Shown: piece after piece, positions 16,426-23,150 of the stretch
Layout of the letters: each line of letters starts with the position of its first letter
How positions within the stretch are numbered: position 1 is the first letter of the stretch
NCBI GenBank assembly: GCA_051001455.1
Contig: JBPCNH010000026.1
Span: 1-25,237 of the forward strand
Origin: JBPCNH01 sp051001455
GTDB lineage: Bacteria > Actinomycetota > CADDZG01 > WHSQ01
Direction of reading: 5' to 3'
DNA length: 25,237 nucleotides
Made by a program: the position numbers and the translations under genes
The notes under the pieces: model-generated
Told to the model about the DNA's origin: nothing
The model's input: the letters and a program-made list of their open reading frames with translations, nothing else
The model's database searches: none

Positions 16426-16441
16426 CCTGCCTCTGGGCAGG
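16426..16441 (-). terminator. Short stem-loop directly after the FG-GAP gene
   Basis: CCTGCC (16426-16431) and GGCAGG (16436-16441) form a 6-bp stem with a 4-nt loop, one base past the TGA of the FG-GAP protein gene on the minus strand. There is no U-run. It lies in the 152-bp gap before the RTX gene and may end the dnaE2-side transcript only partly. Confidence 0.4.
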
Positions 16442-16442
16442 G

Positions 16443-18317
16443 TCAGCAGGCGGTATTCAGGTCCGAGCGGCTGGTGAACCTCGGGCGGGAGCGCCTCTCG
16501 CCGTTCCAGCGGGACCAGAGAGGTTCGCCCGAGCCCCCATCGAGGATCGCGTAGTAGGACCCTTCCCCGCTCCACATGTTGATCACGATGTCGGCGCAAC
16601 GATCCCCGGGCAGCCCGAAGGTCTCTGCGAAGGCGTAGGCCGAGCGCGGGAGGAGGCCCCTGGTCCGTTGGATCACGGTTCGCAGCAAGGTCCGCTGCGT
16701 CCTCCCATCGAGCACCTCCACCACCGAGATCCCACCCTTGGTCTCGATCCTGAAGAGATCGTCGCCCCGGCCGTCGACCGCTCCGAAGGCGGGAAAGGTC
16801 GTCCCGTCGCCCCTGTGAATAGCGGCCCCGTCGCGGCCGTCGGCGAGGATGGTGTGGGTCTGGGGCTCGCCCGGGTCCTGGTGGGCCTGCAGGAGCAGGA
16901 AGGTCTCTTTGAGCGCGTCGGGTTGGATGTCTCCTCCCGATCCCCATCCGTAGCCCGCTCCGCTCGAGCAATAACCCATAGGGCATGGAAGGCCTTCGAA
17001 GCTCCAGCGATACGACTTCCGGTAGATCCTCCGGCCGCTGCCTCGATACGCCGAGACCTTGAAGCCGGCCTTGTGCTTCTCGAAGTTGAACCAGGCGTCG
17101 GCCATCACCAGGTCGGATCTGCCGTCGCGGTCGACGTCGCCTGGGACCATCACCCCTACGCCGAGCTTCTTCCAGCGTTGCAAGCCCACCCCTCCGTCGA
17201 AAAGATAGACGGCGAAATCCCGCCATTCGGGATCGTTGGGCGTGATCAGAACGACCTCCCGGGTCTTATCACCCACAACGCTGGGGATGCCGGCTGCAAA
17301 CCCGAAGTCGTAAAGCTCCAATCCCGAGGTAGTCCAGATCTCGGATCCGTCAGTGCCACGGCGTGCATAGATCGTCCCACCGACGCTCGGTGGCTCCTGC
17401 GGGCCGCCCAGATCGATGCCGGGGTTGTTCACCACCGCGTAGTCCGCGAGTCCGTCGCCGTCGAGATCGCCAACCGCGCCGGAATACGGCATCCAGTCAA
17501 GACCGACGTCTACAGAAGGGTGCCGCGTCTCCGAACCGTCGGAGCCATCCACGACGACCACTCGGGCCGCGACCGAGTGCGTCAACAGGGTCGAGACCTC
17601 CGTTGCCAGGCTGACGATGATGTCGACTGGTTTCCCGGCCAGCGCCTGGGCGAACGAGATGGAGATGGGCGAGTTCTCGGATACCTGAGTGAAGGCATCC
17701 CCCGCAGAGACCCCGGCGAAGGAACGCTGCCATTGCCGCTTGCCGCTTCTTCCTTCGAGAGATTCGAAATCGAGATAACGCTGGCCCGAGGGACCGAAGA
17801 AGCTGATCAGCCCGCCGATGGTGACGATGCCCGGCCTGCCATCTGCGCCGATCGTGTCGACGGGGAAAACGAGGTCCTCGTAACTCTTGCGCCACAGTCG
17901 CTTGCCGTTGTCGCCGGATCTGACGATGAAGATGGTCTCGAACTCTTCCTCCGGGCCTAAAGGATCGCCTTGCGTTCCCTCACTGAAGGAAAACGAATAG
18001 GTGAGCTTCCATTCGATGATCTCCCGGGTGCCGTCACGATCCAGGTCCGAGACGGGGATCGCGAAGATGTCACTCTCGCTCGCCACATCTACTCGGGATT
18101 CCAGCCGGTCGATCAACCGGTCGGGCATACCGAGCTCCCTCATCGTCCTGAGTGTCTGGGTCACGATCGAAGGGAGCCTGCGGCTCGCCGGAGAAGGGCG
18201 CTCGATCAGCGAGCGCGCGAGACCGGGGGAAGCGGTCGAGATGAGGAGAGCGAGCGCCAGCGCTGCAGCCACCCGCATGGTTCGCACCGCCCCCGACTTC
18301 CCCATGGTCGGGAGCAT
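16443..18317 (-). CDS. Secreted FG-GAP/VCBS beta-propeller protein
   Basis: 624-residue exported protein. An N-terminal signal (VAAALALALLISTASPGLA, about residues 16-34) precedes a helical segment, then a propeller-like repeat region. Calcium-loop sequences of the DxDxDG type recur: DLDRDGTREI (from residue 91), DLDGDGLADY (about 282) and DVDRDGRSDL (about 394), with a weaker late copy (GDRCADIVINMW). Between them are PQQ-like phrases such as RRGTDGSEIWTTSGL and DGGSGEPLW. FG-GAP proteins are surface or secreted, and often act in adhesion or polysaccharide binding; the role here is not known. The ATG at 18315-18317 is the first possible start (an in-frame stop lies just upstream) but has no good ribosome-binding site. 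An ATG at 18303-18305 is an alternative. It lies 53 bp after dnaE2 on the same strand, an odd partner for a repair operon. Confidence 0.82.
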   Translation of the reverse strand: MLPTMGKSGAVRTMRVAAALALALLISTASPGLARSLIERPSPASRRLPSIVTQTLRTMRELGMPDRLIDRLESRVDVASESDIFAIPVSDLDRDGTREIIEWKLTYSFSFSEGTQGDPLGPEEEFETIFIVRSGDNGKRLWRKSYEDLVFPVDTIGADGRPGIVTIGGLISFFGPSGQRYLDFESLEGRSGKRQWQRSFAGVSAGDAFTQVSENSPISISFAQALAGKPVDIIVSLATEVSTLLTHSVAARVVVVDGSDGSETRHPSVDVGLDWMPYSGAVGDLDGDGLADYAVVNNPGIDLGGPQEPPSVGGTIYARRGTDGSEIWTTSGLELYDFGFAAGIPSVVGDKTREVVLITPNDPEWRDFAVYLFDGGVGLQRWKKLGVGVMVPGDVDRDGRSDLVMADAWFNFEKHKAGFKVSAYRGSGRRIYRKSYRWSFEGLPCPMGYCSSGAGYGWGSGGDIQPDALKETFLLLQAHQDPGEPQTHTILADGRDGAAIHRGDGTTFPAFGAVDGRGDDLFRIETKGGISVVEVLDGRTQRTLLRTVIQRTRGLLPRSAYAFAETFGLPGDRCADIVINMWSGEGSYYAILDGGSGEPLWSRWNGERRSRPRFTSRSDLNTAC

Positions 18318-18370
18318 TCGTCACCGCCGCTTGATCCACCTCCCGGTACTTGTGATCACCGTTGCGTCCA

Positions 18371-21300
18371 TCAGCGGCCGGCGCTGCCACCGCTTGAATG
18401 CCACAGGCGGCCGGGCGCTTGAGTGGCGCTGCCGGTGATCGGTGCGCCTCTGCGCTGGCGGTTCCTCTGACTCTCCACGGCCGCAACCAAGGTCTGGCCG
18501 CCGGCACGAGCCTCGGCCAGCTCGGCGAGGTCGAATACCTCCTCGACCACGACCGTCACCCCGACGTTGTGGGGATCGCTCCGGTGGATGTACGAGGCGC
18601 CGCCGCGCTTGCGTAGCTCGCCCCGGACCAATAGGAGCCAGGAGTGGAACGCGGTCGCCGCACACCACGGCTGGACCCGCTCGAAGATCGTGACGTCGAT
18701 GGGACCGGTCGTGTCATCAAGGGTCATGAAGATGATGCGCTGGCCCGAGCGGATCGCCGGGGTCTGGCTCGCCACTTTGATGCCGGCGACCCACACCTCA
18801 CTTGCATTCCGCTTCGTGACCAGCTCGGTGGCAGGGGTGCAGCCGATCTCTGCCAGGAGCGGCCGGTAGAGCTCCATCGCGTGACGGCGGGCGTCGATCC
18901 CGCCGACCTCTAGCTCGGCCTGGGTCTCTTCTAGCGGCGTGTAATCGCGGATCCCCGGTAACGACTCGGTGATCGGCGCCTCGAGCTCGAAGCCGAGCTG
19001 GGTGCCTGCACTCTCCTTCTGTTTCGGCGCGCTGGTTCTGCGGCGCGCCGCGACCGATATCCCACCGCCCGCGAGATCGACCGCCCGCCACAGGAGCTCA
19101 CGTCGGGTCCGGGCGCCTGCCACGGAATCAAGAGCGCCCATGTGCACGAGGTTCTCGAGCACCGGACGGCTCAGCTCGGCGCGCCGCCACAGATCCTCGA
19201 GCGAGTCGAACGGACCGTGGTCCCGGCGCGCCGCGAGCAGCGAGGCGATCTCGGTCTCGGACATGTCCCGCACCTCCGACAGCGCCAGGCGGACCCCGAG
19301 GCACCCCGGGGCGACCTGCTCGACCCGGTAGACCTCGTCGCTCGCGTTCACGTCCACCGGCAGGATCGCCACTCCGAAATGGCGGGCGTCTGCCACCAGT
19401 AAGCGGCGCGGGTACATGCCGGGATCGTGGGTGAGGAGACCGGCATAGAACTCGGCCGGGTAATGGGCCTTCAGCCAGCTCGACAGGTAGGTCGGCAGCG
19501 CGAAGGCGGCCGCGTGCGCTTTGCAGAACCCGAACGAGGCGAAGGCGAAGACCTCCTTCCACAGCAGCGCCGCCTGGCGGGCATCGCAGCCGTTGCCGAT
19601 GGCTGCGTTCTGGAACCAGCGCGCCGCCGGGGTATCGCCTCCCAGACGCCGGTCCATGAAGCGGGGGCCTGCGGTGGCGTCCTCGTCGGCCGGATAGGTG
19701 ATCTCGTGGCGCTCGGAGTCGAGATGGCGCCGGAAATGATCGGCATCGGCCAACGAGCATCCGGTCACGGTTGCGATCGCCCGGATCAGTTGCTCGTGAT
19801 AGACGATCACGCCGTGGGTCTCGGCGAGCGCATCGCGGAGCCCGGGGTGGAGGTACTCGGCGGTTTCGTAGCCGTGGCGGCGCTTGAGATAGGGATTCAC
19901 CATGTCGGACTTCACCGGACCGGGGCGGAACAGAGAGATCTCGACGATGAGGTCCTCGAAGCACTGCGGCTGCAGGCGCGCCAGGAGATCCCGCTGTCCG
20001 GGCGACTCGATCTGGAAGCACCCGAGGGTGCGGGACGTGCGCATCAATCGAAACGCCTTGGCGTCATCGTGGGCGAGGCCCTCGAGCTCGACCCGGGCGC
20101 CGCGGGTGCGCTCGATCTCGCCCACCGCATGCGACATCGCCGAAAGCATCCTCACGCCCAGCACGTCGAGCTTCACCAGTCCCAGATCCTCGACGTCGTG
20201 CTTGTCGGCCTGCAACATCGTGAAACCGCCGTACGAGGTCTGCATCGGGACCCGGTCGGCCAGATCGCTCGACGAGAGGATCACCCCGGAGGGGTGCAAC
20301 GCCAGGTGCCGGGGGAAGCCGTCGATCTCGTAACAGAGCTCGAAGAGCCGTGCGATCCGGGCCTCGTTGAGGTTCGAGCGGCCTAGCTCGGGCAGCGCCG
20401 CCATCGCCTTGGGGATATCCGTCGCTCTGATACGTGGGAAAGCCTTAGCCACCACGTCTATCTCTTCCGGAGGGAGCCCGAGCGCCTTTCCGACCTCGCG
20501 GATCGCCATGCGCGCCCGGAAGGTGTCGGCCATGCAGCACATGGCGGTCTGCTCGCTGCCGTAGGTCTGCAGGATGTGTTGCAGCACCTCGGCCCGGCGA
20601 TGCGACTCGACATCCACATCGATATCGGGGAGCTCCTCGCGCCGGGGGTTCATGAAACGCTCGAACAAGAGGTCGTAGCGCACGGGATCGACATCGGAGA
20701 TACCGAGCACATAGCAGACGAGTGAACCCGCCGCGCTGCCCCGGCAGGCACACCGGATGCCGAGGACCGTGCGGGTATGGGCCACGATGTCGGCGACCAG
20801 CAGGAAATAGGCCGAGAAGCCGTCGGGGTCGTCGGCCCACGCCGCCGCTCCGTGGATGATCATGTCGAGCTCGTGCTCGAGGCGGTCGGTGATATCCCGG
20901 GTGACGCGGTCGAAACGGCGCGCCGTACCCTCGTAGCACCGTTTCCTTAACGTTTCAGCAGCCGCGCCTGGCTTCTCCGTCCGCCCGCCCACCTGTGGGA
21001 AGTGGTAGCGACCGAGGCCCAGATCCACATCGCAGGCCTCGGCGATGCGCAGCGTCTCGTCGGCAACCTCGGGCACGTCGGCGAAGAGCGCCCGCATATC
21101 TCCCGGCGGCTTCAGCCAGTACTCGGCATTGCCTCGCAGCGCCTGGGTCTTCGACAGCGGCACTATCTCTTTGATCGCATGCAATAGCTCGTGAGCGAGC
21201 GCCCGGCGAGGCTCGGAGTAGTGAACGTCGTTGGTCCCGACCGCCGGGATGCCGGTGTCATGTGCCACCTTGAGGAGGCGGTCCCGCAGCGCCCTATGGC

Positions 21301-21802
21301 CGTAGCCGCGGTGATCGAAGACCTCGATGCGGTAATCGTCCCCGATCGCATCTCGCCACCGGCGCGCCGCCGCGATCGCCTCGTTGATCCGGCCCGCGCC
21401 GGCATGACGGGCGACCTCGCCGCGCGCACAACCCGAGAAGACGTAGAGGCCCTCGGCGCGCCGGACCACCGCGTCGAAGTTCGCAGCCGGCTTGCCACGC
21501 TCGTTGTTGAGATGGGACTCGCTGATCAACCGGCAGAGGTTCCCGTACCCGGCGGTGGTCTTGGCGAGCGCGGTGATGTGGGAGCCGTCGTCGAGGGTCA
21601 GCTCGGCGCCGTAGAGCGGCTTGATGCCCGCATCGGCGCATGCCTTCGTGAAACGAACCGCTCCGGTGAGCGCGTCGTGGTCGGTGATCGCCACCGCCTC
21701 GTATCCCATCTCCGCAGCGAGATACGGGAGCTCCTCTGCAGGGATCGCCCCATCGAGGAGCGACCAGGCGGAATGAACATGGAGGTGAACGAACCCGCTC
21801 AC
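18371..21802 (-). CDS. dnaE2: Error-prone DNA polymerase III alpha subunit, DnaE2 type
   Basis: 1143-residue C-family polymerase used in damage-induced, mutagenic translesion synthesis. The PHP domain opens the protein (HLHVHSAWSLLDGA, residues 6-19; AITDHDAL, about 37-44; GTNDVHY further on). The palm aspartates are visible in LPDIDVDVESHRR (about 388-400) and GLVKLDVLGVR (third Asp about 547). The 'DIDVDVES.RR' form and the 'GAEL' of the PHP region are of the DnaE2 kind; DnaE1 has a different 'PDFDVDF' form. A C-terminal OB-fold follows (WVAGIKVASQTPAIRSG, about 1005-1080). The start is GTG (21800-21802), with only a weak ribosome-binding site 22 bp after the thioesterase gene. With the DUF6504-like gene and the SOS promoter upstream it forms a likely LexA-controlled operon. 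No imuA' or imuB gene is in the window. Confidence 0.93.
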   Translation of the reverse strand: MSGFVHLHVHSAWSLLDGAIPAEELPYLAAEMGYEAVAITDHDALTGAVRFTKACADAGIKPLYGAELTLDDGSHITALAKTTAGYGNLCRLISESHLNNERGKPAANFDAVVRRAEGLYVFSGCARGEVARHAGAGRINEAIAAARRWRDAIGDDYRIEVFDHRGYGHRALRDRLLKVAHDTGIPAVGTNDVHYSEPRRALAHELLHAIKEIVPLSKTQALRGNAEYWLKPPGDMRALFADVPEVADETLRIAEACDVDLGLGRYHFPQVGGRTEKPGAAAETLRKRCYEGTARRFDRVTRDITDRLEHELDMIIHGAAAWADDPDGFSAYFLLVADIVAHTRTVLGIRCACRGSAAGSLVCYVLGISDVDPVRYDLLFERFMNPRREELPDIDVDVESHRRAEVLQHILQTYGSEQTAMCCMADTFRARMAIREVGKALGLPPEEIDVVAKAFPRIRATDIPKAMAALPELGRSNLNEARIARLFELCYEIDGFPRHLALHPSGVILSSSDLADRVPMQTSYGGFTMLQADKHDVEDLGLVKLDVLGVRMLSAMSHAVGEIERTRGARVELEGLAHDDAKAFRLMRTSRTLGCFQIESPGQRDLLARLQPQCFEDLIVEISLFRPGPVKSDMVNPYLKRRHGYETAEYLHPGLRDALAETHGVIVYHEQLIRAIATVTGCSLADADHFRRHLDSERHEITYPADEDATAGPRFMDRRLGGDTPAARWFQNAAIGNGCDARQAALLWKEVFAFASFGFCKAHAAAFALPTYLSSWLKAHYPAEFYAGLLTHDPGMYPRRLLVADARHFGVAILPVDVNASDEVYRVEQVAPGCLGVRLALSEVRDMSETEIASLLAARRDHGPFDSLEDLWRRAELSRPVLENLVHMGALDSVAGARTRRELLWRAVDLAGGGISVAARRRTSAPKQKESAGTQLGFELEAPITESLPGIRDYTPLEETQAELEVGGIDARRHAMELYRPLLAEIGCTPATELVTKRNASEVWVAGIKVASQTPAIRSGQRIIFMTLDDTTGPIDVTIFERVQPWCAATAFHSWLLLVRGELRKRGGASYIHRSDPHNVGVTVVVEEVFDLAELAEARAGGQTLVAAVESQRNRQRRGAPITGSATQAPGRLWHSSGGSAGR

Positions 21803-21824
21803 CGCGGGACCACCCGGGGAACCT

Positions 21825-22241
21825 CTAGAGCGGGCTCGGGACCTCTGTGCCGCTGGCCTTGGCGATCAGCTCGTCGCCGCCCCATACTTCGGCCTCTACG
21901 AACAGGATCTTCTTCCCTGCCTTCAGCACCCGGCCCTTTCCGGTCAGCTCCATGCCCGCCGGCGCCGGACGCAGGATCGAGATCTTCATCTCGGCAAGCG
22001 CCGGGTACTGGTCGGCCGCCAGGTAAGCCGAGGCCGCACCTCCGAGGACCGAGTCGGCGAATGCCGCGAGCATCCCGCCCTGCAGGTTGCCGGCCGAGTT
22101 GCACAGCGCGCTCGGAACCGTCCACGTATAGACGATCCCGGCAGCCGGATCGGAAGAGGGCTCGATCGTGAAACCCAGCTCGGCGTTGATCGGGATCACC
22201 ACCTCGCCCGAGGCGATCGCGTCCCATCTGCTCGCAGCCAT
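21825..22241 (-). CDS. PaaI-like hotdog-fold thioesterase
   Basis: 138-residue protein of the PaaI/4HBT hotdog superfamily, which usually hydrolyses acyl-CoA thioesters in the cytoplasm. The central helix region reads GNLQGGMLAAFADSVLG (about residues 51-67); the Gly-Gly and the downstream Asp (63) fit the family. The position normally held by His (HGG) is Gln54 here, so activity may be altered. The last strands (EMKISILRPAPAGMELTGKG, VLKAGKKILFVEAEVW) are typical. The ATG is at 22239-22241, without a strong ribosome-binding site. It lies 36 bp after the DUF6504-like gene and 22 bp before dnaE2, so it is very probably co-transcribed with them. An acyl-thioesterase in a translesion operon is unexpected. 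Confidence 0.85.
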   Translation of the reverse strand: MAASRWDAIASGEVVIPINAELGFTIEPSSDPAAGIVYTWTVPSALCNSAGNLQGGMLAAFADSVLGGAASAYLAADQYPALAEMKISILRPAPAGMELTGKGRVLKAGKKILFVEAEVWGGDELIAKASGTEVPSPL

Positions 22242-22277
22242 GACTCGGACGATAACGGCGTCTGGCCGAGGCGGGGC

Positions 22278-22604
22278 TCAATCCCAGATCCTCGCGATAC
22301 GCCAGGCATCCTTTATGCGGTCGAGGTAGACGTCGTAGACCGCGGTCATCGAGTAGAGGAATCCGTCGGGATCGACGTCCCCCGATGCGAGCGCTCCGGC
22401 GGGGCGAGCCACCACCCGGTGATACTCACGGTCGCGGCTCTCGGAGCCGTTCCACCACTCACCTGCCTCCCGCCACGAGCTGAGGCGCTCGTCTATCTCG
22501 TAGGTACGTCCTCGCCACGAGAACGCGACCGGCGCGCCGCTATCGATGGGATCGGGGGTCACATCGATCGGCTCGTCGTATCGCTTGGTCACTGCAACGG
22601 TCAC
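22278..22604 (-). CDS. DUF6504-like protein linked to DnaE2
   Basis: 108-residue soluble protein with a tryptophan-rich core: FSWRGRTYEIDERLSSWREA (about residues 28-47), then EWWNGSESRDREYHRVVA and a final AVYDVYLDRIKDAWRIARIWD. This pattern of Trp, basic and Tyr residues recalls DUF6504, a small actinobacterial family that is often near imuB/dnaE2-type mutasome genes (recalled from memory, not searched). The start is GTG at 22602-22604, directly preceded by an in-frame TAG, so no longer form exists. It has no good ribosome-binding site of its own, and two short upstream frames end exactly at its start, so translational coupling is plausible. Its function is unknown. Confidence 0.75.
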   Translation of the reverse strand: MTVAVTKRYDEPIDVTPDPIDSGAPVAFSWRGRTYEIDERLSSWREAGEWWNGSESRDREYHRVVARPAGALASGDVDPDGFLYSMTAVYDVYLDRIKDAWRIARIWD

Positions 22605-22739
22605 CTAGTCGCTCGGATCAATGGGTCTGGGCGGGCGGGTGGCCGTGAGTCCAGCCAAAGCACCTCCACCGAGCCCCTCCAATAAATCGGTGCCTCCCTC
22701 AGAGATAAAGGGGGCCCGATGACCGGTCTCCCGGTTCAT
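22605..22739 (-). CDS. Candidate 44-aa leader ORF ahead of the DUF6504-like gene
   Basis: An ATG at 22737-22739 with AGGGG 5 nt upstream opens a 44-codon frame whose TAG (22605-22607) abuts the GTG of the next gene. The peptide starts MNRETGHRAPFISEGG and ends RPPRPIDPSD. A second frame competes: GTG at 22667-22669, with a strong GGAGG 6 nt upstream, encodes 22 residues and ends with a GTGA overlap onto the same gene. The first ATG lies inside the terminator stem. Neither peptide is recognised. I keep this as a possibility because the downstream gene lacks its own ribosome-binding site. Confidence 0.25.
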   Translation of the reverse strand: MNRETGHRAPFISEGGTDLLEGLGGGALAGLTATRPPRPIDPSD

Positions 22740-22838
22740 CAGGCCCCTTCACTCGTCTCCGGGACACGAGAGCCGGGCCGGGGAACCCGCTCTCGCTACA
22801 CGGCCTCGGGGAAAGCCGCTTCACCGGAGTCGAACGTG
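22704..22838 (-). ncRNA. Putative SOS-induced structured RNA with twin C-rich loops
   Basis: From the start site expected for the SOS promoter (about 22838) the minus strand reads as a compact structured RNA of about 135 nt. A closing stem pairs GTTCGACTCCGG (22835-22824) with CCGGAGACGAGT (22762-22751); 11 of 12 positions pair, counting two wobbles. It encloses hairpin A (CGGC/GCCG, 22801-22818) and hairpin B (10 pairs with one bulge, 22767-22795). Both hairpin loops show the same heptamer, UUCCCCG. The terminator stem follows at once. Two C-rich loops plus a terminator recall the actinobacterial 6C RNA, but 6C loops have at least six Cs and these have four. It could instead be an attenuating leader of the dnaE2 operon. 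The pairing was worked out by hand only. Confidence 0.45.
22708..22749 (-). terminator. Intrinsic terminator between SOS promoter and DUF6504-like gene
   Basis: On the minus strand AAGGGGCC-T-GATGA-A-CCGG pairs with CCGG-TCATC-G-GGCCCC-TT around a GAGA loop. This gives about 17 pairs, with one mismatch and one bulge. It is followed by TTTATCTC, a short U-rich tail. It ends one base after the closing stem of the putative SOS-controlled RNA and lies 103 bp before the DUF6504-like gene. Confidence 0.65.
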
Positions 22839-22873
22839 TGTTCGATACTAGGACCACCCTGAGACAAGGTCAA
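22830..22873 (-). promoter_or_regulatory. LexA (SOS) box with consensus promoter
   Basis: The sequence TCGAAC-gtgt-GTTCGA at 22830-22845 is a perfect 6+6 inverted repeat and matches the actinobacterial/Gram-positive SOS box (CGAAC-N4-GTTCG). On the minus strand a -35 TTGACC (complement of 22868-22873), exactly 17 bp, and a -10 TAGTAT (complement of 22845-22850) lead straight into it. LexA bound here would cover the -10 and the start site. The promoter points toward the DUF6504-like, thioesterase and dnaE2 genes, which fits the known SOS control of dnaE2 in actinobacteria. Confidence 0.82.
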
Positions 22874-22880
22874 GAGAACC

Positions 22881-23150
22881 GTGACGACGTTTTTCGCGCT
22901 CATGCAGGTGATGCCGGCCACCTCCCGCTACGTGAACGAGGTTCTCTCCGGACACAACCTGAAGGTGCGCTCGATGGACGGCAACGTGCACCTCGGCGTG
23001 ATGTATCTGAGGCGCATGCTGGACATCATGCCGAACGTGAAGAAAGCACTCGCCGCTTACTACTCGGGCCCCGGCAACGTTGGGCGCCACTTGAACGCAG
23101 GGCAGCGTGCTTACGCTCGCAGCGTGCTCGCGTTGAGGAAGCGCTTCTAG
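22881..23150 (+). pseudogene. Lytic transglycosylase (SLT domain), 5'-truncated remnant
   Basis: The frame encodes the second half of a GH23 SLT domain: LMQVMPATSRYV, then NVHLGVMYLRRMLD, then ALAAYYSGPGNVGRHL and a final RSVLALRKRF. These enzymes cleave peptidoglycan glycan strands. The catalytic Glu, in an 'ESG' motif normally about 20-25 residues before 'GLMQVMPAT', is missing. So are the signal peptide and all of the first half. The upstream frame closes at a TGA within 9 codons of the GTG at 22881, and no other frame supplies the missing part. The break lies in the -35 region of the SOS promoter. The remaining codons are well preserved. It converges on threonine synthase, sharing the bases CTAG at their stop codons. 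A short product of 89 residues could still be made but would not be catalytic. Confidence 0.75.

Noticed and set aside
16291..17226. N-terminal extension of the RTX protein to 1091 residues
   Set aside because: The extension runs in a different frame over the FG-GAP gene, is Arg/Gly/Pro-rich as expected for a shadow frame, and the ATG at 16290 has both a ribosome-binding site and a signal peptide.
16308..20386. Very long plus-strand frames opposite the FG-GAP and dnaE2 genes (16308-17960, 19427-20386)
   Set aside because: They are high-G+C shadow frames without recognisable domains, opposite well-supported genes.
22751..22835. c-di-AMP (ydaO-type) riboswitch on the plus strand ahead of the transglycosylase remnant
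   Set aside because: The plus strand shows CCGGGGAACCC and such riboswitches do precede wall hydrolase genes. However, the conserved GGGUGAAUC-like part and the 3' domain are missing, and the fold seen is a three-way junction with matched loops. The SOS promoter points the other way.
22820..22860. tRNA T-arm-like TTCGACTC on the minus strand
   Set aside because: The flanking bases do not pair to a T-stem and no anticodon or acceptor stem can be drawn.
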